Source: a virus
DNA length: 45,724 nt
Reading direction: 5' to 3' (one strand)
Virus record (IMG/VR): IMGVR_UViG_3300049893_001162
Span: 1-45,724 of that record
A program made the position numbers and the translations under genes. Position 1 is the first letter of the stretch; each line of letters opens with the position of its first letter. The notes beneath the pieces were generated by a model, which saw only the letters and a program-made list of their open reading frames with translations, ran no database searches and was not told the origin of the DNA. Positions 17,098 through 24,075 of this stretch are shown one piece after another.

Positions 17098-17116
17098 ACT
17101 CATGGAAGGAATGGAA

Positions 17117-17818
17117 ATGACGCAAAGCAATAGCAACATCACTGCGGCCGGTGGCAACCTGGAAGCTGCCAGCCAGTTTGTGAAACTCTCCGCCCTCAAA
17201 AATAAGACGGTGGAAGGTGGCAAGCTGGCGCTCCGCATCATCAGCAAGGAGCGCACGGGAGAAGATGGGAAGAAATCACGAGACTTGCCGGAGTCTCTGG
17301 CACTCGTGATTCCTGATGATCTTGCACCGCTGTCGGAATGCTTCAAGTTTCCGGCAATTGCACAGTATCTGTATGATGCCGTGCATGAGGTGCAAGCCAG
17401 AATTGCCAAAGCAGCGGCAATGCGAGGTGAGGCTACTGTGTGGCATGTGCAATTGATGCCGCAGAAGCTTGAGGAGTTTCTCGTTGCCAGCAATGAAACG
17501 CTCGGCAGGCTTACACTGGCAGAAATCGCCGGCATTGTGGCTGGAAACTGGGAAATCGTGAAGGCAGCATATGAGACTGCTACGGAAAAACAGATTCCAG
17601 CAGACAAAATGCAGCAAGCGCAAAACTTCTGCCGCGGAATTCTGGAAAAACTCTGCGATGGCGCACCGATGCTGGCGAATGAGAAGCAAGAAACTTTCGC
17701 TCAGTTGGTTGCGGAGAGTGTGAGCGGAGAAATCGCAACAAAGCTGCAAAACAAGGTTGCAAAAGCTTTGGAGAATCGCAAAGTGATGCTTGCAGCTGCG
17801 GACGATCTCGGAATGTAG
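17117..17818 (+). CDS. First early-unit protein, unknown function, 233 aa
   Basis: A soluble, mainly helical, Ala/Glu/Lys-rich protein beginning MTQSNSNITAAGG. It is the first gene behind the boxA leader and is followed immediately by a strong terminator, so it forms its own transcript or regulates what lies beyond. Codon use (CTG, CGC, GCG) is richer in G/C-ending codons than in its neighbours, indicating strong expression. ATG 17117 is chosen over 17102 and 17111 because AAGGA is spaced seven bases from it. The layout (beta start, YLYDAVHEVQARI helix, long helical tail) weakly resembles the protein at 24331-24975; the two may be paralogues. No function can be assigned. Confidence 0.75.
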   Translation: MTQSNSNITAAGGNLEAASQFVKLSALKNKTVEGGKLALRIISKERTGEDGKKSRDLPESLALVIPDDLAPLSECFKFPAIAQYLYDAVHEVQARIAKAAAMRGEATVWHVQLMPQKLEEFLVASNETLGRLTLAEIAGIVAGNWEIVKAAYETATEKQIPADKMQQAQNFCRGILEKLCDGAPMLANEKQETFAQLVAESVSGEIATKLQNKVAKALENRKVMLAAADDLGM

Positions 17819-17835
17819 CACGCAGTGCTAGTTAG

Positions 17836-17885
17836 CACCCTCACAGTTTGCTGAGAAATCAGTAAATTGTGAGGGTGTTTTTATT
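17836..17885 (+). terminator. Strong intrinsic terminator after the first early gene
   Basis: CACCCTCACAGTTTGCTGA (17836-17854) pairs along its whole 19 bases (two G-U pairs) with the arm ending at 17877, closed by a GAAA tetraloop, and is followed by TTTTTATTT. There is no T-run on the other strand. Passage beyond it would require antitermination or a new promoter. Confidence 0.9.
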
Positions 17886-17905
17886 TGTATGCTGCATTGC
17901 CGCAT

Positions 17906-17941
17906 GTCAATATTGACGTTTTGACGTTTTGACGTTTTGAC
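17906..17941 (+). repeat. Iteron array A: palindrome plus three GTTTTGAC 8-mers
   Basis: The 12-bp palindrome GTCAATATTGAC (17906-17917) is followed by three exact tandem copies of GTTTTGAC (17918-17941). The last copy runs into TTGACAGC, the same octamer found at the -35 boxes of the two clear early promoters. The 8-bp spacing is the same as in array B, which lies 300 bp away in mirror orientation. Confidence 0.85.
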
Positions 17942-18011
17942 AGCGGCCCCCTTGCCCCATACCTCCGGGCACCCTCTCTGTTATTTTCTACCTTCTAGAG
18001 AGTTTCTCAAC

Positions 18012-18043
18012 TCCTCCTTACTTACTCAAATCCTCCTTACTTA
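18012..18043. repeat. 13-bp direct repeat in the non-coding region
   Basis: TCCTCCTTACTTA occurs at 18012-18024 and again at 18031-18043 (19-base period). Its reverse complement reads TAAGTAAGGAGGA, containing a Shine-Dalgarno-like AGGAGG, but no minus-strand gene follows. The role is unknown. Confidence 0.7.
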
Positions 18044-18133
18044 AAATGTTTTTCTTAAAAGTGTTATTTTTTTAGTAGGGGGGGCCGATATACTGAGGGG
18101 ACGCTAAGATGCAAGATGGTAATTACACATTGC

Positions 18134-18180
18134 CTTACTTATGCACTCTTATGGGAGTTAGCTGAGAGTGCATAAGTAAG
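18134..18180. repeat. Long hairpin with 16-bp perfect stem
   Basis: CTTACTTATGCACTCT (18134-18149) and AGAGTGCATAAGTAAG (18165-18180) are perfectly complementary with a 15-base loop. Two shorter hairpins follow: CGGC-tgt-GCCG (18181-18191) and GCAC-cagaa-GTGC (18198-18210). There is no T-run, so this is not a simple terminator. It lies between the two iteron arrays and could be an origin dyad or an RNase III site. Confidence 0.7.
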
Positions 18181-18232
18181 CGGCTGTGCCGCAGTAAGCA
18201 CCAGAAGTGCCCCGTTGACACCCAAAGGGGGG

Positions 18233-18271
18233 CATGTCAACATGTCAATCCGTCAACATGTCAACATTGAC
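18233..18271 (+). repeat. Iteron array B: four GTCAA 8-mers plus near-palindrome
   Basis: Four tandem 8-mers read CATGTCAA, CATGTCAA, TCCGTCAA, CATGTCAA (18233-18264). The last overlaps GTCAACATTGAC (18260-18271), which differs from the array A palindrome at one base. The order is the mirror image of array A. A further GTTGACA lies at 18214-18220. Confidence 0.85.
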
Positions 18272-18311
18272 GCGCGGCCTCGCCGCAAATCTTTTTTTGG
18301 AGTCTGAAACA

Positions 18312-18590
18312 ATGAAAACCACGAAAGTAGTTACTTGTGTTCCTTCTGCAGAAGCAGAAAGAATTGATGAATTGCAGAAAAAAGAAGAAAAGCAGTTCTT
18401 GAAAAACACAAAGATTTCTCTTATTAGTCTTTATCATTTCCTACCAAAACAAGAATTTTCAGCTCTCTGTGAACAACTCTCAGAAAGAAAAAACTATGAA
18501 ATCATTTTGCTAGACCTCAAGCTAGAAAGAGCAAAAGCGGAAAAAGAAATTCTAGATCGCCTAGCCTTTCGTAACAGCGGACTTAAATAA
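18312..18590 (+). CDS. Small charged early protein, 92 aa
   Basis: A Lys/Glu-rich helical protein (MKTTKVVTCVPSAEAERIDE at the N-terminus, a K/E-rich helix around residues 22-35, and a Leu/Lys-rich C-terminus). ATG 18312 is preferred over an upstream in-frame ATG at 18234 because GGAG lies nine bases before it and the longer frame would run through the iteron array. It is the first gene after the candidate origin. No family was recognised. Confidence 0.65.
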   Translation: MKTTKVVTCVPSAEAERIDELQKKEEKQFLKNTKISLISLYHFLPKQEFSALCEQLSERKNYEIILLDLKLERAKAEKEILDRLAFRNSGLK

Positions 18591-18598
18591 GGCAGAAA

Positions 18599-18748
18599 AT
18601 GAATCTCTTCTCTTCTCTCCCACGTGAGAAGTGTTCTGTATCTTCTCACTACTGGAATCTCTGCTGCCCTTTCTGCAATGGAAAGGCACCAAGGAAGCCT
18701 CGGAACTCGAAAAAGAAAACTCTCAGAACCCACAGGAGCGGAAAATGA
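18599..18748 (+). CDS. 49-aa basic protein with cysteine cluster
   Basis: A short frame begins at ATG 18599 with AAGG upstream and ends with TGA overlapping the ATG of the next gene (ATGA). The middle, KCSVSSHYWNLCCPFCNGKA, has a C-x5-H-x4-CC-x2-C pattern that could bind zinc. The C-terminal third is strongly basic (PRKPRNSKKK...RTHRSGK), suggesting nucleic-acid binding. The stop/start overlap and filled gap support it as real. Function unknown. Confidence 0.5.
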   Translation: MNLFSSLPREKCSVSSHYWNLCCPFCNGKAPRKPRNSKKKTLRTHRSGK

Positions 18749-18957
18749 TGTACATCAAGCTTGAAAACAAAAAAGAAGAAATCGTTGCATACATTGGAAA
18801 TCCTGATGTCCGTGCACTTGCACTAATCACTGAAGATGTGCAATGTGACGGAGACGAACTAGATCTTGCTTGCAGAATTCTGAATCGGGAAGTGAATGCA
18901 AGAGTATTCACTTTCTACGGAGATAATGCAAAAGAAATTGTTGGTAACTGGTCTTAA
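18745..18957 (+). CDS. Small protein of unknown function, 70 aa
   Basis: A compact acidic alpha/beta-like protein (MMYIKLENKKEEIVAYIGN, then ALALITEDVQCDGDE and VNARVFTFYGDNAKEIVGNW). ATG 18745 has GGAG six bases upstream and overlaps the preceding TGA. The sequence pattern suggests a small globular fold, but I recognise no family. Confidence 0.6.
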   Translation: MMYIKLENKKEEIVAYIGNPDVRALALITEDVQCDGDELDLACRILNREVNARVFTFYGDNAKEIVGNWS

Positions 18958-18984
18958 CTGAAGATAATAGAAGGAGTCTAGCAA

Positions 18985-19380
18985 ATGCCAATTGAACGAT
19001 ACAGACCCTCTCTAACGGCAGAACAGATAACTGCAATCTGTAATCTCTGTCGTGCAAATCCTTCCGGAGACTCTATAGACATTCTCCGAACTCTAATTCC
19101 TTTCGAAGCAAAAATTCGGGAAGGAATTAAGTCTCCAGTTTCTAGTGTAGAGACTCTAGATGAGAAGCTAGGCTGGCCTTCGGCAAAAACAACTCTACAA
19201 AGTCCAGCAACTAAGAGGCTACTAGCTTACCAGAAGTGGCAAGCAAATGTGCAAGAATGCACAGTGGAAGAACTAGAGCTTGCTAGAGATCATCGCTATC
19301 TAGCAGGGCTGATGACTCCACTAGAGAGTGTAGAATACGAAAATGAAATGAATCAGAAAAGTGAGCTGCCAAATGGATGA
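18985..19380 (+). CDS. Early protein of unknown function, 131 aa
   Basis: A soluble, mainly helical protein starting MPIERYRPSLTAEQITAICN, with a Cys pair (CNLC, about 19-22) and a Leu/Lys-rich middle. The ribosome-binding site AAGGAG lies upstream of ATG 18985. It overlaps the next gene's start by eight bases. Codon use is AT-rich with many AGA and CTA codons, unlike the highly expressed gene at 17117. No function could be assigned. Confidence 0.65.
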   Translation: MPIERYRPSLTAEQITAICNLCRANPSGDSIDILRTLIPFEAKIREGIKSPVSSVETLDEKLGWPSAKTTLQSPATKRLLAYQKWQANVQECTVEELELARDHRYLAGLMTPLESVEYENEMNQKSELPNG

Positions 19381-19567
19381 TGCACACAAAGCACGTGAAA
19401 CAGCTAGAGCAGCAGCTATGAAATGGTGGAATTCTCTTACTACTCTGCAAAAGTGGGAAGTATTCAGCAACAGTCAGGCATTTGATAAAGATTGGAGTTT
19501 TCAGATGTTTTCCGGTAGCACAAGGGAAATTGAGAAAGAGTTTCAAAGGCAGCAAGTAGGAAAGTAA
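19373..19567 (+). CDS. Small helical protein, 64 aa
   Basis: A short protein with MDDAHKARETARAAAMKWWN at the N-terminus and an aromatic-rich middle (WEVFSNSQAFDKDWSFQMF). ATG 19373 lies inside the tail of the previous gene, whose stop is at 19378-19380; the Shine-Dalgarno is weak, so coupling is likely. It ends ten bases before the first tRNA. Function unknown. Confidence 0.55.
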   Translation: MDDAHKARETARAAAMKWWNSLTTLQKWEVFSNSQAFDKDWSFQMFSGSTREIEKEFQRQQVGK

Positions 19568-19577
19568 TGCAACTACT

Positions 19578-19654
19578 GGCCCGTTAGCTTAATTGGTTAG
19601 AGCAGAGGACTCATAATCCTTTGGTTATAGGTTCGAATCCTATACGGGCTACCA
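19578..19654 (+). tRNA. tRNA with CAT anticodon (probably Ile-CAU, AUA-decoding; Met possible)
   Basis: A 77-base cloverleaf with acceptor GGCCCGT/ACGGGCT, an anticodon arm AGGA-CTCATAA-TCCT, a normal T arm (GGTTCGAATCC) and an encoded CCA end. The anticodon is CAT. Overall similarity to bacterial tRNA-Ile2, whose C34 is changed to lysidine to read AUA, is greater than to elongator tRNA-Met, and the phage's AT-rich genes use AUA often. The amino-acid identity is therefore an inference. Confidence 0.9.
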
Positions 19655-19665
19655 CTTTTTTACTT

Positions 19666-19751
19666 CCACCTATGGTGAAATCGGTAGACACAGCAGACTT
19701 AAAATCTGCCGCTCTTAGAGCATGCCAGTTCAAATCTGGCTAGGTGGACCA
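19666..19751 (+). tRNA. tRNA-Leu (TAA anticodon)
   Basis: An 86-base class II tRNA with acceptor CCACCTA/TAGGTGG, an anticodon arm GCAGA-CTTAAAA-TCTGC (anticodon TAA), a long variable arm (CGCTCTTAGAGC), a T arm (GCCAGTTCAAATCTGGC) and an encoded ACCA end. It reads UUA (and UUG), common leucine codons in the AT-rich phage genes. It lies 11 bases after the CAT tRNA and is probably cotranscribed. Confidence 0.93.
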
Positions 19752-19783
19752 GTTAACTTTCTCGTAATCTATGGAGTCCAGCA

Positions 19784-19963
19784 ATGAAAACCACTTGGCA
19801 AAAGATTTATTCCTTCTTCGGATTCTGGACTTACTATTCTCCATATTACAATGATCCAGAATACATATGGGAAAGAACTCTCTACTGGGTATGTCCAAAA
19901 TGGATGAGAAGTTTCTGGTACTGTAAGATAGATATTGTCTCTTGGAAAGTAAAGAACTTTTAA
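19784..19963 (+). CDS. 59-aa aromatic-rich small protein
   Basis: A short frame directly after the tRNA-Leu, with GGAG seven bases before ATG 19784. It is exceptionally rich in Trp, Tyr and Phe (for example SFFGFWTYYSPYYNDPEY and RSFWYC), which could mean membrane or interface association, though there is no clean transmembrane helix. It fills the gap between the tRNAs and the next gene. Unknown function. Confidence 0.5.
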   Translation: MKTTWQKIYSFFGFWTYYSPYYNDPEYIWERTLYWVCPKWMRSFWYCKIDIVSWKVKNF

Positions 19964-19995
19964 ATAATCCTTCACATCTCTGGAGTCTACCCGCT

Positions 19996-21039
19996 ATGAG
20001 AATCCTTTGTGCATATTCTGGCATAGAATTCAACTGTGATCACATGCCAGGATTTCTTTCTTCTCGTGAAGCTTTCCATCCTGTATTTTCGCTCCCTCCA
20101 CATAAGATACTTTCATACAGTGGAAAATGGGCAGCTTCTCAACTCACAGCCACCGATAGTTATTTGCTGTTTCTTGCAGGACTCCACAGCACAGAACTTC
20201 TAGAATGGAGAGTTCCTGTTGCACGTAGCGCACGCACTGATGCAATAGTTGCTCAGAATATGAAGCGACTATTTAGCGTACTTAGTAAGCTAGACGTAAT
20301 TAAAAATCCTAGCTTCGCTACTCCTCGCTACGTAATTTCTCAAGAGACTCGCTCACTTGAAAATGTACGTTATTGGATTGATGCATGGCTAGAAAGCTAT
20401 GAAGATTTTCAAGAAGGATATAAGAGCGTAAGTCTAAACCAGCAGATTCTTCGTAAAGAGCGTGCTCTTGAGCGTCTAATTAAAAATAGCTATCGCAGCA
20501 CTCTCAGTTATGCAGGAATTCTAGCAGATTGGGCAGCTCTAGCTGGTGAGTTTCCAACATTTGCAACTTCTGTACTGGATCCTCTCACAAAGCAACCTCT
20601 CACCTGTTCACAATACTGGAAATCTCTTATCATACAGTGTGGTAAGAGAGAGGCTCTGTGGAAAGTAAATGAAAAGGATCTGCAGGAACTCATAGAGCAT
20701 TGTGAACTCAACATAGAGGCAGGTACGATTTACAGTCATGAACTAATGACTTATCTTCGTACTGCATACCAGGAAATTACTAATCCTCTAGGTTTCGGTG
20801 CTCCAGGACTTAAAGGAACTCCATTTACTCTTCTTGATTCTGAAAATGCTAGTGTTGAAACTGCAAATCTCTTGGCAATAGTCGATAGTGCTCCTACTGA
20901 GGAACCACGCATAGAAAATTATCCTACAAAACTAGCATATCTCAAGGCAAAGATGGCTTATGGACTCGCACTCAAGCAACGCACAGACTCAACTAGCATT
21001 AGCAAAACTGTGCAGAGCAATGATAAATATGACATTTGA
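19996..21039 (+). CDS. Unknown early protein, 347 aa
   Basis: A medium-sized protein starting MRILCAYSGIEFNCDHMPGF, with the look of a soluble alpha-helical protein (many Leu/Glu/Arg helices around residues 85-270). ATG 19996 is preferred over an in-frame TTG start at 19942 because GGAG is placed ten bases upstream and the upstream small gene would otherwise be overlapped. No catalytic motif is evident. Its place at the start of a cluster leading to helicase suggests a DNA-metabolism link, but this is positional only. Confidence 0.65.
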   Translation: MRILCAYSGIEFNCDHMPGFLSSREAFHPVFSLPPHKILSYSGKWAASQLTATDSYLLFLAGLHSTELLEWRVPVARSARTDAIVAQNMKRLFSVLSKLDVIKNPSFATPRYVISQETRSLENVRYWIDAWLESYEDFQEGYKSVSLNQQILRKERALERLIKNSYRSTLSYAGILADWAALAGEFPTFATSVLDPLTKQPLTCSQYWKSLIIQCGKREALWKVNEKDLQELIEHCELNIEAGTIYSHELMTYLRTAYQEITNPLGFGAPGLKGTPFTLLDSENASVETANLLAIVDSAPTEEPRIENYPTKLAYLKAKMAYGLALKQRTDSTSISKTVQSNDKYDI

Positions 21040-21055
21040 ACTGGAGAAAATAGCC

Positions 21056-21385
21056 ATGACACCTTCAAGCATTTTGCTAGCAAAGCAAGGATATGAAAAG
21101 ACAGAAGTTCTTCACTCTCTCATAAATCACTGGGAACTTCCGCCACGTATGCGTGGAATTTGCAGTAAGTATTTTCTTCTACAGTGGAGTTCCCAGCATT
21201 TCTTTCAGCAAATACATGACGGAAAGCTAGTAGTAGATGATGTAGAATTCTGTGTAGTCTACAAATATAGTTCTCCTTCAAAGATTCGGAAATCAAATAC
21301 CGTATGGCTGTCTTTCCGATACTGTGAGATTATAGATGCAGCTTACGTACTTGTTCAACATACAGACCATGTGGAGGCAGTATGA
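21056..21385 (+). CDS. Unknown small protein, 109 aa
   Basis: A mixed alpha/beta protein (MTPSSILLAKQGYEKTEVLH at the N-terminus, VVDDVEFCVVYKYS around residues 60-75). ATG 21056 has GGAG nine bases upstream and follows the stop of the preceding gene by 17 bases; longer in-frame starts lie inside that gene. The stop overlaps the next ATG by four bases (ATGA). No family was recognised. Confidence 0.6.
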   Translation: MTPSSILLAKQGYEKTEVLHSLINHWELPPRMRGICSKYFLLQWSSQHFFQQIHDGKLVVDDVEFCVVYKYSSPSKIRKSNTVWLSFRYCEIIDAAYVLVQHTDHVEAV

Positions 21386-21933
21386 ATATCTTTCTTCTTT
21401 CCACCGATCCAGCAGAATGCGCACAAATGCATGCAGATAAGCATGTAGGTAAAATGCTGTTGGAAAGTTGTCAGATTCTCAGCACGGTACTTTCTTTTGA
21501 TCTTTTAGAAGATCAGCAAGAATTTATTAGATATTTTAAAGTTGTTCCGTACAAACCAACACATTTGAATCATCCATGCATTAAATGGGCAGCTAAGTCT
21601 TACAAAAATGCTTCTTGGCTATCAAAACTAGCAAAAAATTTAGCATTAGAATTTCGTTTTCGCTTTGAAAAAGAGCACGGTAGCGAACAACTTGCTCTAG
21701 CTTTTGCTAGAGATCATTCTTACGTAGCTCCACAACAACAAGATTTCTGCTGCTGTGTTCCTGAAGAATATCATCCACTAACAGCAACTCCCACTCCAGA
21801 ACAAGTAGTTTCTGCATATCGTACCTATTACCAGCTAGAGAAACGACATTTGCTACAATATACAAAACGGCAACCTCCTAGCTGGATTGAATCTCCTCTA
21901 GCAATCTGGAAAATCAACGAGATGCCTAAGTAA
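21382..21933 (+). CDS. Conserved-type phage protein with D-K-H-V-x-K-M motif, 183 aa
   Basis: The N-terminus MNIFLLSTDPAECAQMHADK followed by HVGKMLLESCQILST matches a widespread phage family that begins MNI(F/Y)-x-L-D-x-x-P-x-x-x-A-x-x-H-x-DKHV-x-KM-x-LE. A second typical block is THLNHPCIKWA (about 60-70). Members are sometimes annotated as DNA-glycosylase-like, but I know no firm function. It overlaps the preceding gene by ATGA and is followed by the promoter that drives the helicase. Confidence 0.6.
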   Translation: MNIFLLSTDPAECAQMHADKHVGKMLLESCQILSTVLSFDLLEDQQEFIRYFKVVPYKPTHLNHPCIKWAAKSYKNASWLSKLAKNLALEFRFRFEKEHGSEQLALAFARDHSYVAPQQQDFCCCVPEEYHPLTATPTPEQVVSAYRTYYQLEKRHLLQYTKRQPPSWIESPLAIWKINEMPK

Positions 21934-21942
21934 AAGCTTGTA

Positions 21943-22003
21943 AAAAGCGCGAAGGGGGTTGACAGCAGCCGCTAGCTGTGAGACAATCACCATTCGCGCT
22001 TTT
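21943..22003. repeat. 11-bp inverted repeat framing the helicase promoter
   Basis: AAAAGCGCGAA (21943-21953) and TTCGCGCTTTT (21993-22003) are perfectly complementary. The right arm ends in TTTTATTT, so the pair could terminate the upstream transcript, or form an operator around the promoter at 21959-21987. A smaller ACAGC/GCTGT repeat (21962-21966, 21975-21979) lies within the spacer. Confidence 0.65.
21959..21987 (+). promoter_or_regulatory. sigma70-type promoter for the helicase gene
   Basis: TTGACA (21959-21964, perfect -35) and GACAAT (21982-21987, four of six for -10) are separated by exactly 17 bases. The helicase ATG lies about 35 bases downstream. The TTGACAGC octamer is shared with the promoter at 24089. 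Confidence 0.75.
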
Positions 22004-22022
22004 ATTTCTGGAGTCTTTTGAG

Positions 22023-23822
22023 ATGCAAAAACCAAAATATACTGTTTCACCAGAGTTACTTAAAGCAATGGCAGCTCGCTTACGTACAGCGCAGCCAGCT
22101 AAAGTAGAGGAATCAGCATATGAATACACAGATGAGAAAGCGCAAGCATTCTTTTCTCCGCGGGAGAAAGAGTTTTTATTTCCCAAAAGTGAAGATTTTT
22201 CATCTCCATCCAATGACTCCAGCTCTCACAGAACCAATGGAGAAGATGGATCAGCTAATGAAAGACTGGGAACGGATCGTTTTGGAAAAGTCATCGAATA
22301 TAACGACAAGCAGCTGGAAGCCATAAAACTCGGAGGAACTGGTCAAGATTGTATCATCGTAGGTGCAGCAGGCACCGGTAAAACCACAGTTACCAAAGCT
22401 GTAATTGCTGAACTCATACACAATGGAAAAGCTGGAGTTTTAGGTAATACTTCTGGACACAAGTATCTGCAAGCAGGAACTCCAGGAATTGTCTGCGTTT
22501 CCTTTACTAGACGTGCAGTTACTAATCTGCGTCGCAATATGAGTGCAGATATGGCAAACAACTGCATGACTATTCATAAGCTTCTAGAGTATGCACCAGT
22601 TAAGTATGATGTAATCGATCCTGAGACTGGTAAAGAACGTACAATTATGCGTTTTGAACCGCAGAGAAATGCAATTCGTCCATTGCCAGGATCTTTGCGA
22701 GTAATTATTTTTGATGAAAGCAGTATGGTATCTGTGGAACTGTATAATCTAGTGATGCAAGCATGCTCCCATAAGATGCAAATAATTTTCCTTGGAGATA
22801 TTCAGCAGCTGCCACCTACTTTTGGAAGTGCAATTCTTGGATACAAAATGCTTGAGCTTCCTACAGTGGAACTCACGCAAGTATATAGGCAAGCTTTGGA
22901 ATCTCCAATTATTCGTCTTGCTCACCGCATACTGAGTGGAAAACCACTACCAGGAAAAGAATATCCTGAATGGCATTTTCCAAATCAGCTTAAACTGCAT
23001 CCGTGGGCTAAGAAAATCAGCGATGAAAATGCTTGCATCGTATATGCTGGCGCTCTTTGCCAACGTATAGAAGCTGGAGCATACGATCCTATTGAAGATA
23101 TGGTACTCTGTCCATTTAATAAGAGTTTCGGTACCATAGAACTTAATAAACATATTGCTCAGTATCTTGCACGTAAAGCAGATAGAGATGTTTACGAAGT
23201 AATTGCTGGCTTCAATAAACACTATTTTAGTGTTGGTGAGAAAGTTCTTTACGATCGTGAAGATGCAGTTATAACAGGTATTGTACGTAATGGAAACTAT
23301 AGTGGCGTATCTCCTCAAGTAGAATCTCCTACTCTTAGCTACTGGGGAATTGATTCTGGCCATGCTCCAGCTCACGGAGAAGATGACACAGATTTTCTTC
23401 TTCAGCAGCTTGCAGCAAAAGCTACAGGAGATGTAGAAGAACGTACTGCACAAGCATCTCATAGGCTTACAATAGAACTTCTAGATACTGGAGATACTGT
23501 AGAAATAGATACAGCAGCAGAGATAAACGCTCTTCTTATGGGCTATGCTCTCACCGTACACAAAGCTCAAGGATCTGAGTGGCGCAGAGTATTTCTTGCT
23601 CTTCACCAGTCTCATGCAATGATGACTAGTAGAGAACTTCTTTATACAGCAGTCACTCGTGCAAAAGAAGAACTTCACGTAGTCTGTGAACCAGAAACAT
23701 TTACAAAAGGAATTCTCAGTCAGCGTATTAAAGGAAATACATTGAAAGAGAAAGCTGAATTCTTCAAGGGTAAGCTTGAGGAAGGTGATGGAAAACTCTT
23801 TGCAGGTAACGGAGGTAAGTGA
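22023..23822 (+). CDS. SF1B DNA helicase (RecD/PIF1/Dda-like), 599 aa
   Basis: An ATP-dependent 5'-3'-type helicase likely used in replication or recombination. Seen: Walker A GAAGTGKTT (114-122), motif II IIFDESSM (228-235), motif III LGDIQQLPP (257-265), and C-terminal motifs TVHKAQGSEW (511-520) and YTAVTRAKEE (541-550) of the UvrD_C_2 type. About 90 N-terminal residues before the helicase core are low-complexity and variable. ATG 22023 is chosen because GGAG precedes it and it lies downstream of the clear promoter; an in-frame start at 21978 lies within the promoter. It overlaps the next gene by TGATG. Confidence 0.88.
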   Translation: MQKPKYTVSPELLKAMAARLRTAQPAKVEESAYEYTDEKAQAFFSPREKEFLFPKSEDFSSPSNDSSSHRTNGEDGSANERLGTDRFGKVIEYNDKQLEAIKLGGTGQDCIIVGAAGTGKTTVTKAVIAELIHNGKAGVLGNTSGHKYLQAGTPGIVCVSFTRRAVTNLRRNMSADMANNCMTIHKLLEYAPVKYDVIDPETGKERTIMRFEPQRNAIRPLPGSLRVIIFDESSMVSVELYNLVMQACSHKMQIIFLGDIQQLPPTFGSAILGYKMLELPTVELTQVYRQALESPIIRLAHRILSGKPLPGKEYPEWHFPNQLKLHPWAKKISDENACIVYAGALCQRIEAGAYDPIEDMVLCPFNKSFGTIELNKHIAQYLARKADRDVYEVIAGFNKHYFSVGEKVLYDREDAVITGIVRNGNYSGVSPQVESPTLSYWGIDSGHAPAHGEDDTDFLLQQLAAKATGDVEERTAQASHRLTIELLDTGDTVEIDTAAEINALLMGYALTVHKAQGSEWRRVFLALHQSHAMMTSRELLYTAVTRAKEELHVVCEPETFTKGILSQRIKGNTLKEKAEFFKGKLEEGDGKLFAGNGGK

Positions 23823-24046
23823 TGGAAAATACACCTAAATCAATGAGCACTCGTACAATTTTTATGTACAACTGGATTAAGCAAATCATTGTTCCAGTGC
23901 TGCAAGCGAAAGCCAGTTTTTCTCTTAAACAAAAGAATGCAGCAGATAGAAAGAATCGTGATCGTACTGCTGGAGATCCTAAGCCAGCAGGTACTAAGAT
24001 CTCTCGTATGGCAAAAGAAGGCAGAATCGGTAAATCTCACTGCTAG
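23822..24046 (+). CDS. Small basic protein, 74 aa
   Basis: A Lys/Arg/Ala-rich protein (KQKNAADRKNRDRTAGDPKP in the middle) likely to bind nucleic acid or be disordered; the N-terminal part is more hydrophobic (FMYNWIKQIIVPVLQ). It starts at ATG 23822 overlapping the helicase stop, with GGAGG upstream, so it is translated with the helicase. Function unknown. Confidence 0.6.
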   Translation: MENTPKSMSTRTIFMYNWIKQIIVPVLQAKASFSLKQKNAADRKNRDRTAGDPKPAGTKISRMAKEGRIGKSHC

Positions 24047-24075
24047 CAACTATCACAGCCCACAGCTAAATAAGA

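Larger units (their letters stand above)
16765..17116. other. Divergent control region, non-coding
   Basis: No credible gene lies here. It separates the late (left) and early (right) units and holds the candidate promoters, a GAATGA-TTC-TCATTC dyad (16931-16945), a CGCATATGCG palindrome (16976-16985), the boxA-like element (17039-17051) and the leader hairpin (17053-17097). A 66-codon plus-strand frame starting with GTG at 16815 has no ribosome-binding site and overlaps these elements. Confidence 0.7.
17878..18311. other. Non-coding region with iterons: candidate replication origin / control locus
   Basis: No convincing gene occupies this stretch. It contains two oppositely oriented arrays of GTCAA/TTGAC 8-mers (17906-17941 and 18233-18271), a 16-bp-stem hairpin (18134-18180), smaller hairpins, a 13-bp direct repeat, a T-rich stretch and short G- and C-runs. 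Phage and plasmid origins often combine such iterons, AT-rich DNA and dyads. It also holds weak promoter-like sequence (TATACT at 18089-18094). Confidence 0.55.

Noticed and set aside
17044-17607. 187-codon minus-strand frame opposite the 17117 gene
   Set aside because: The opposite strand carries a clear gene with a good ribosome-binding site and terminator; this frame is Ser/Ala/Cys-rich shadow.
18214-18242. Promoter at GTTGACA within the origin-like region
   Set aside because: No acceptable -10 at 16-18 bases; the TTGAC is better explained as part of the iteron family.
17906-18271. CRISPR array
   Set aside because: Repeats are only 8 bp with no unique spacers and no cas operon; they look like protein-binding iterons. 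The Cas4-like gene at 25983 belongs to a recombination cluster.
22947-23462. 171-codon minus-strand frame opposite the helicase
   Set aside because: Phe/Cys/Ile/Asn-rich shadow of the well-supported helicase gene.
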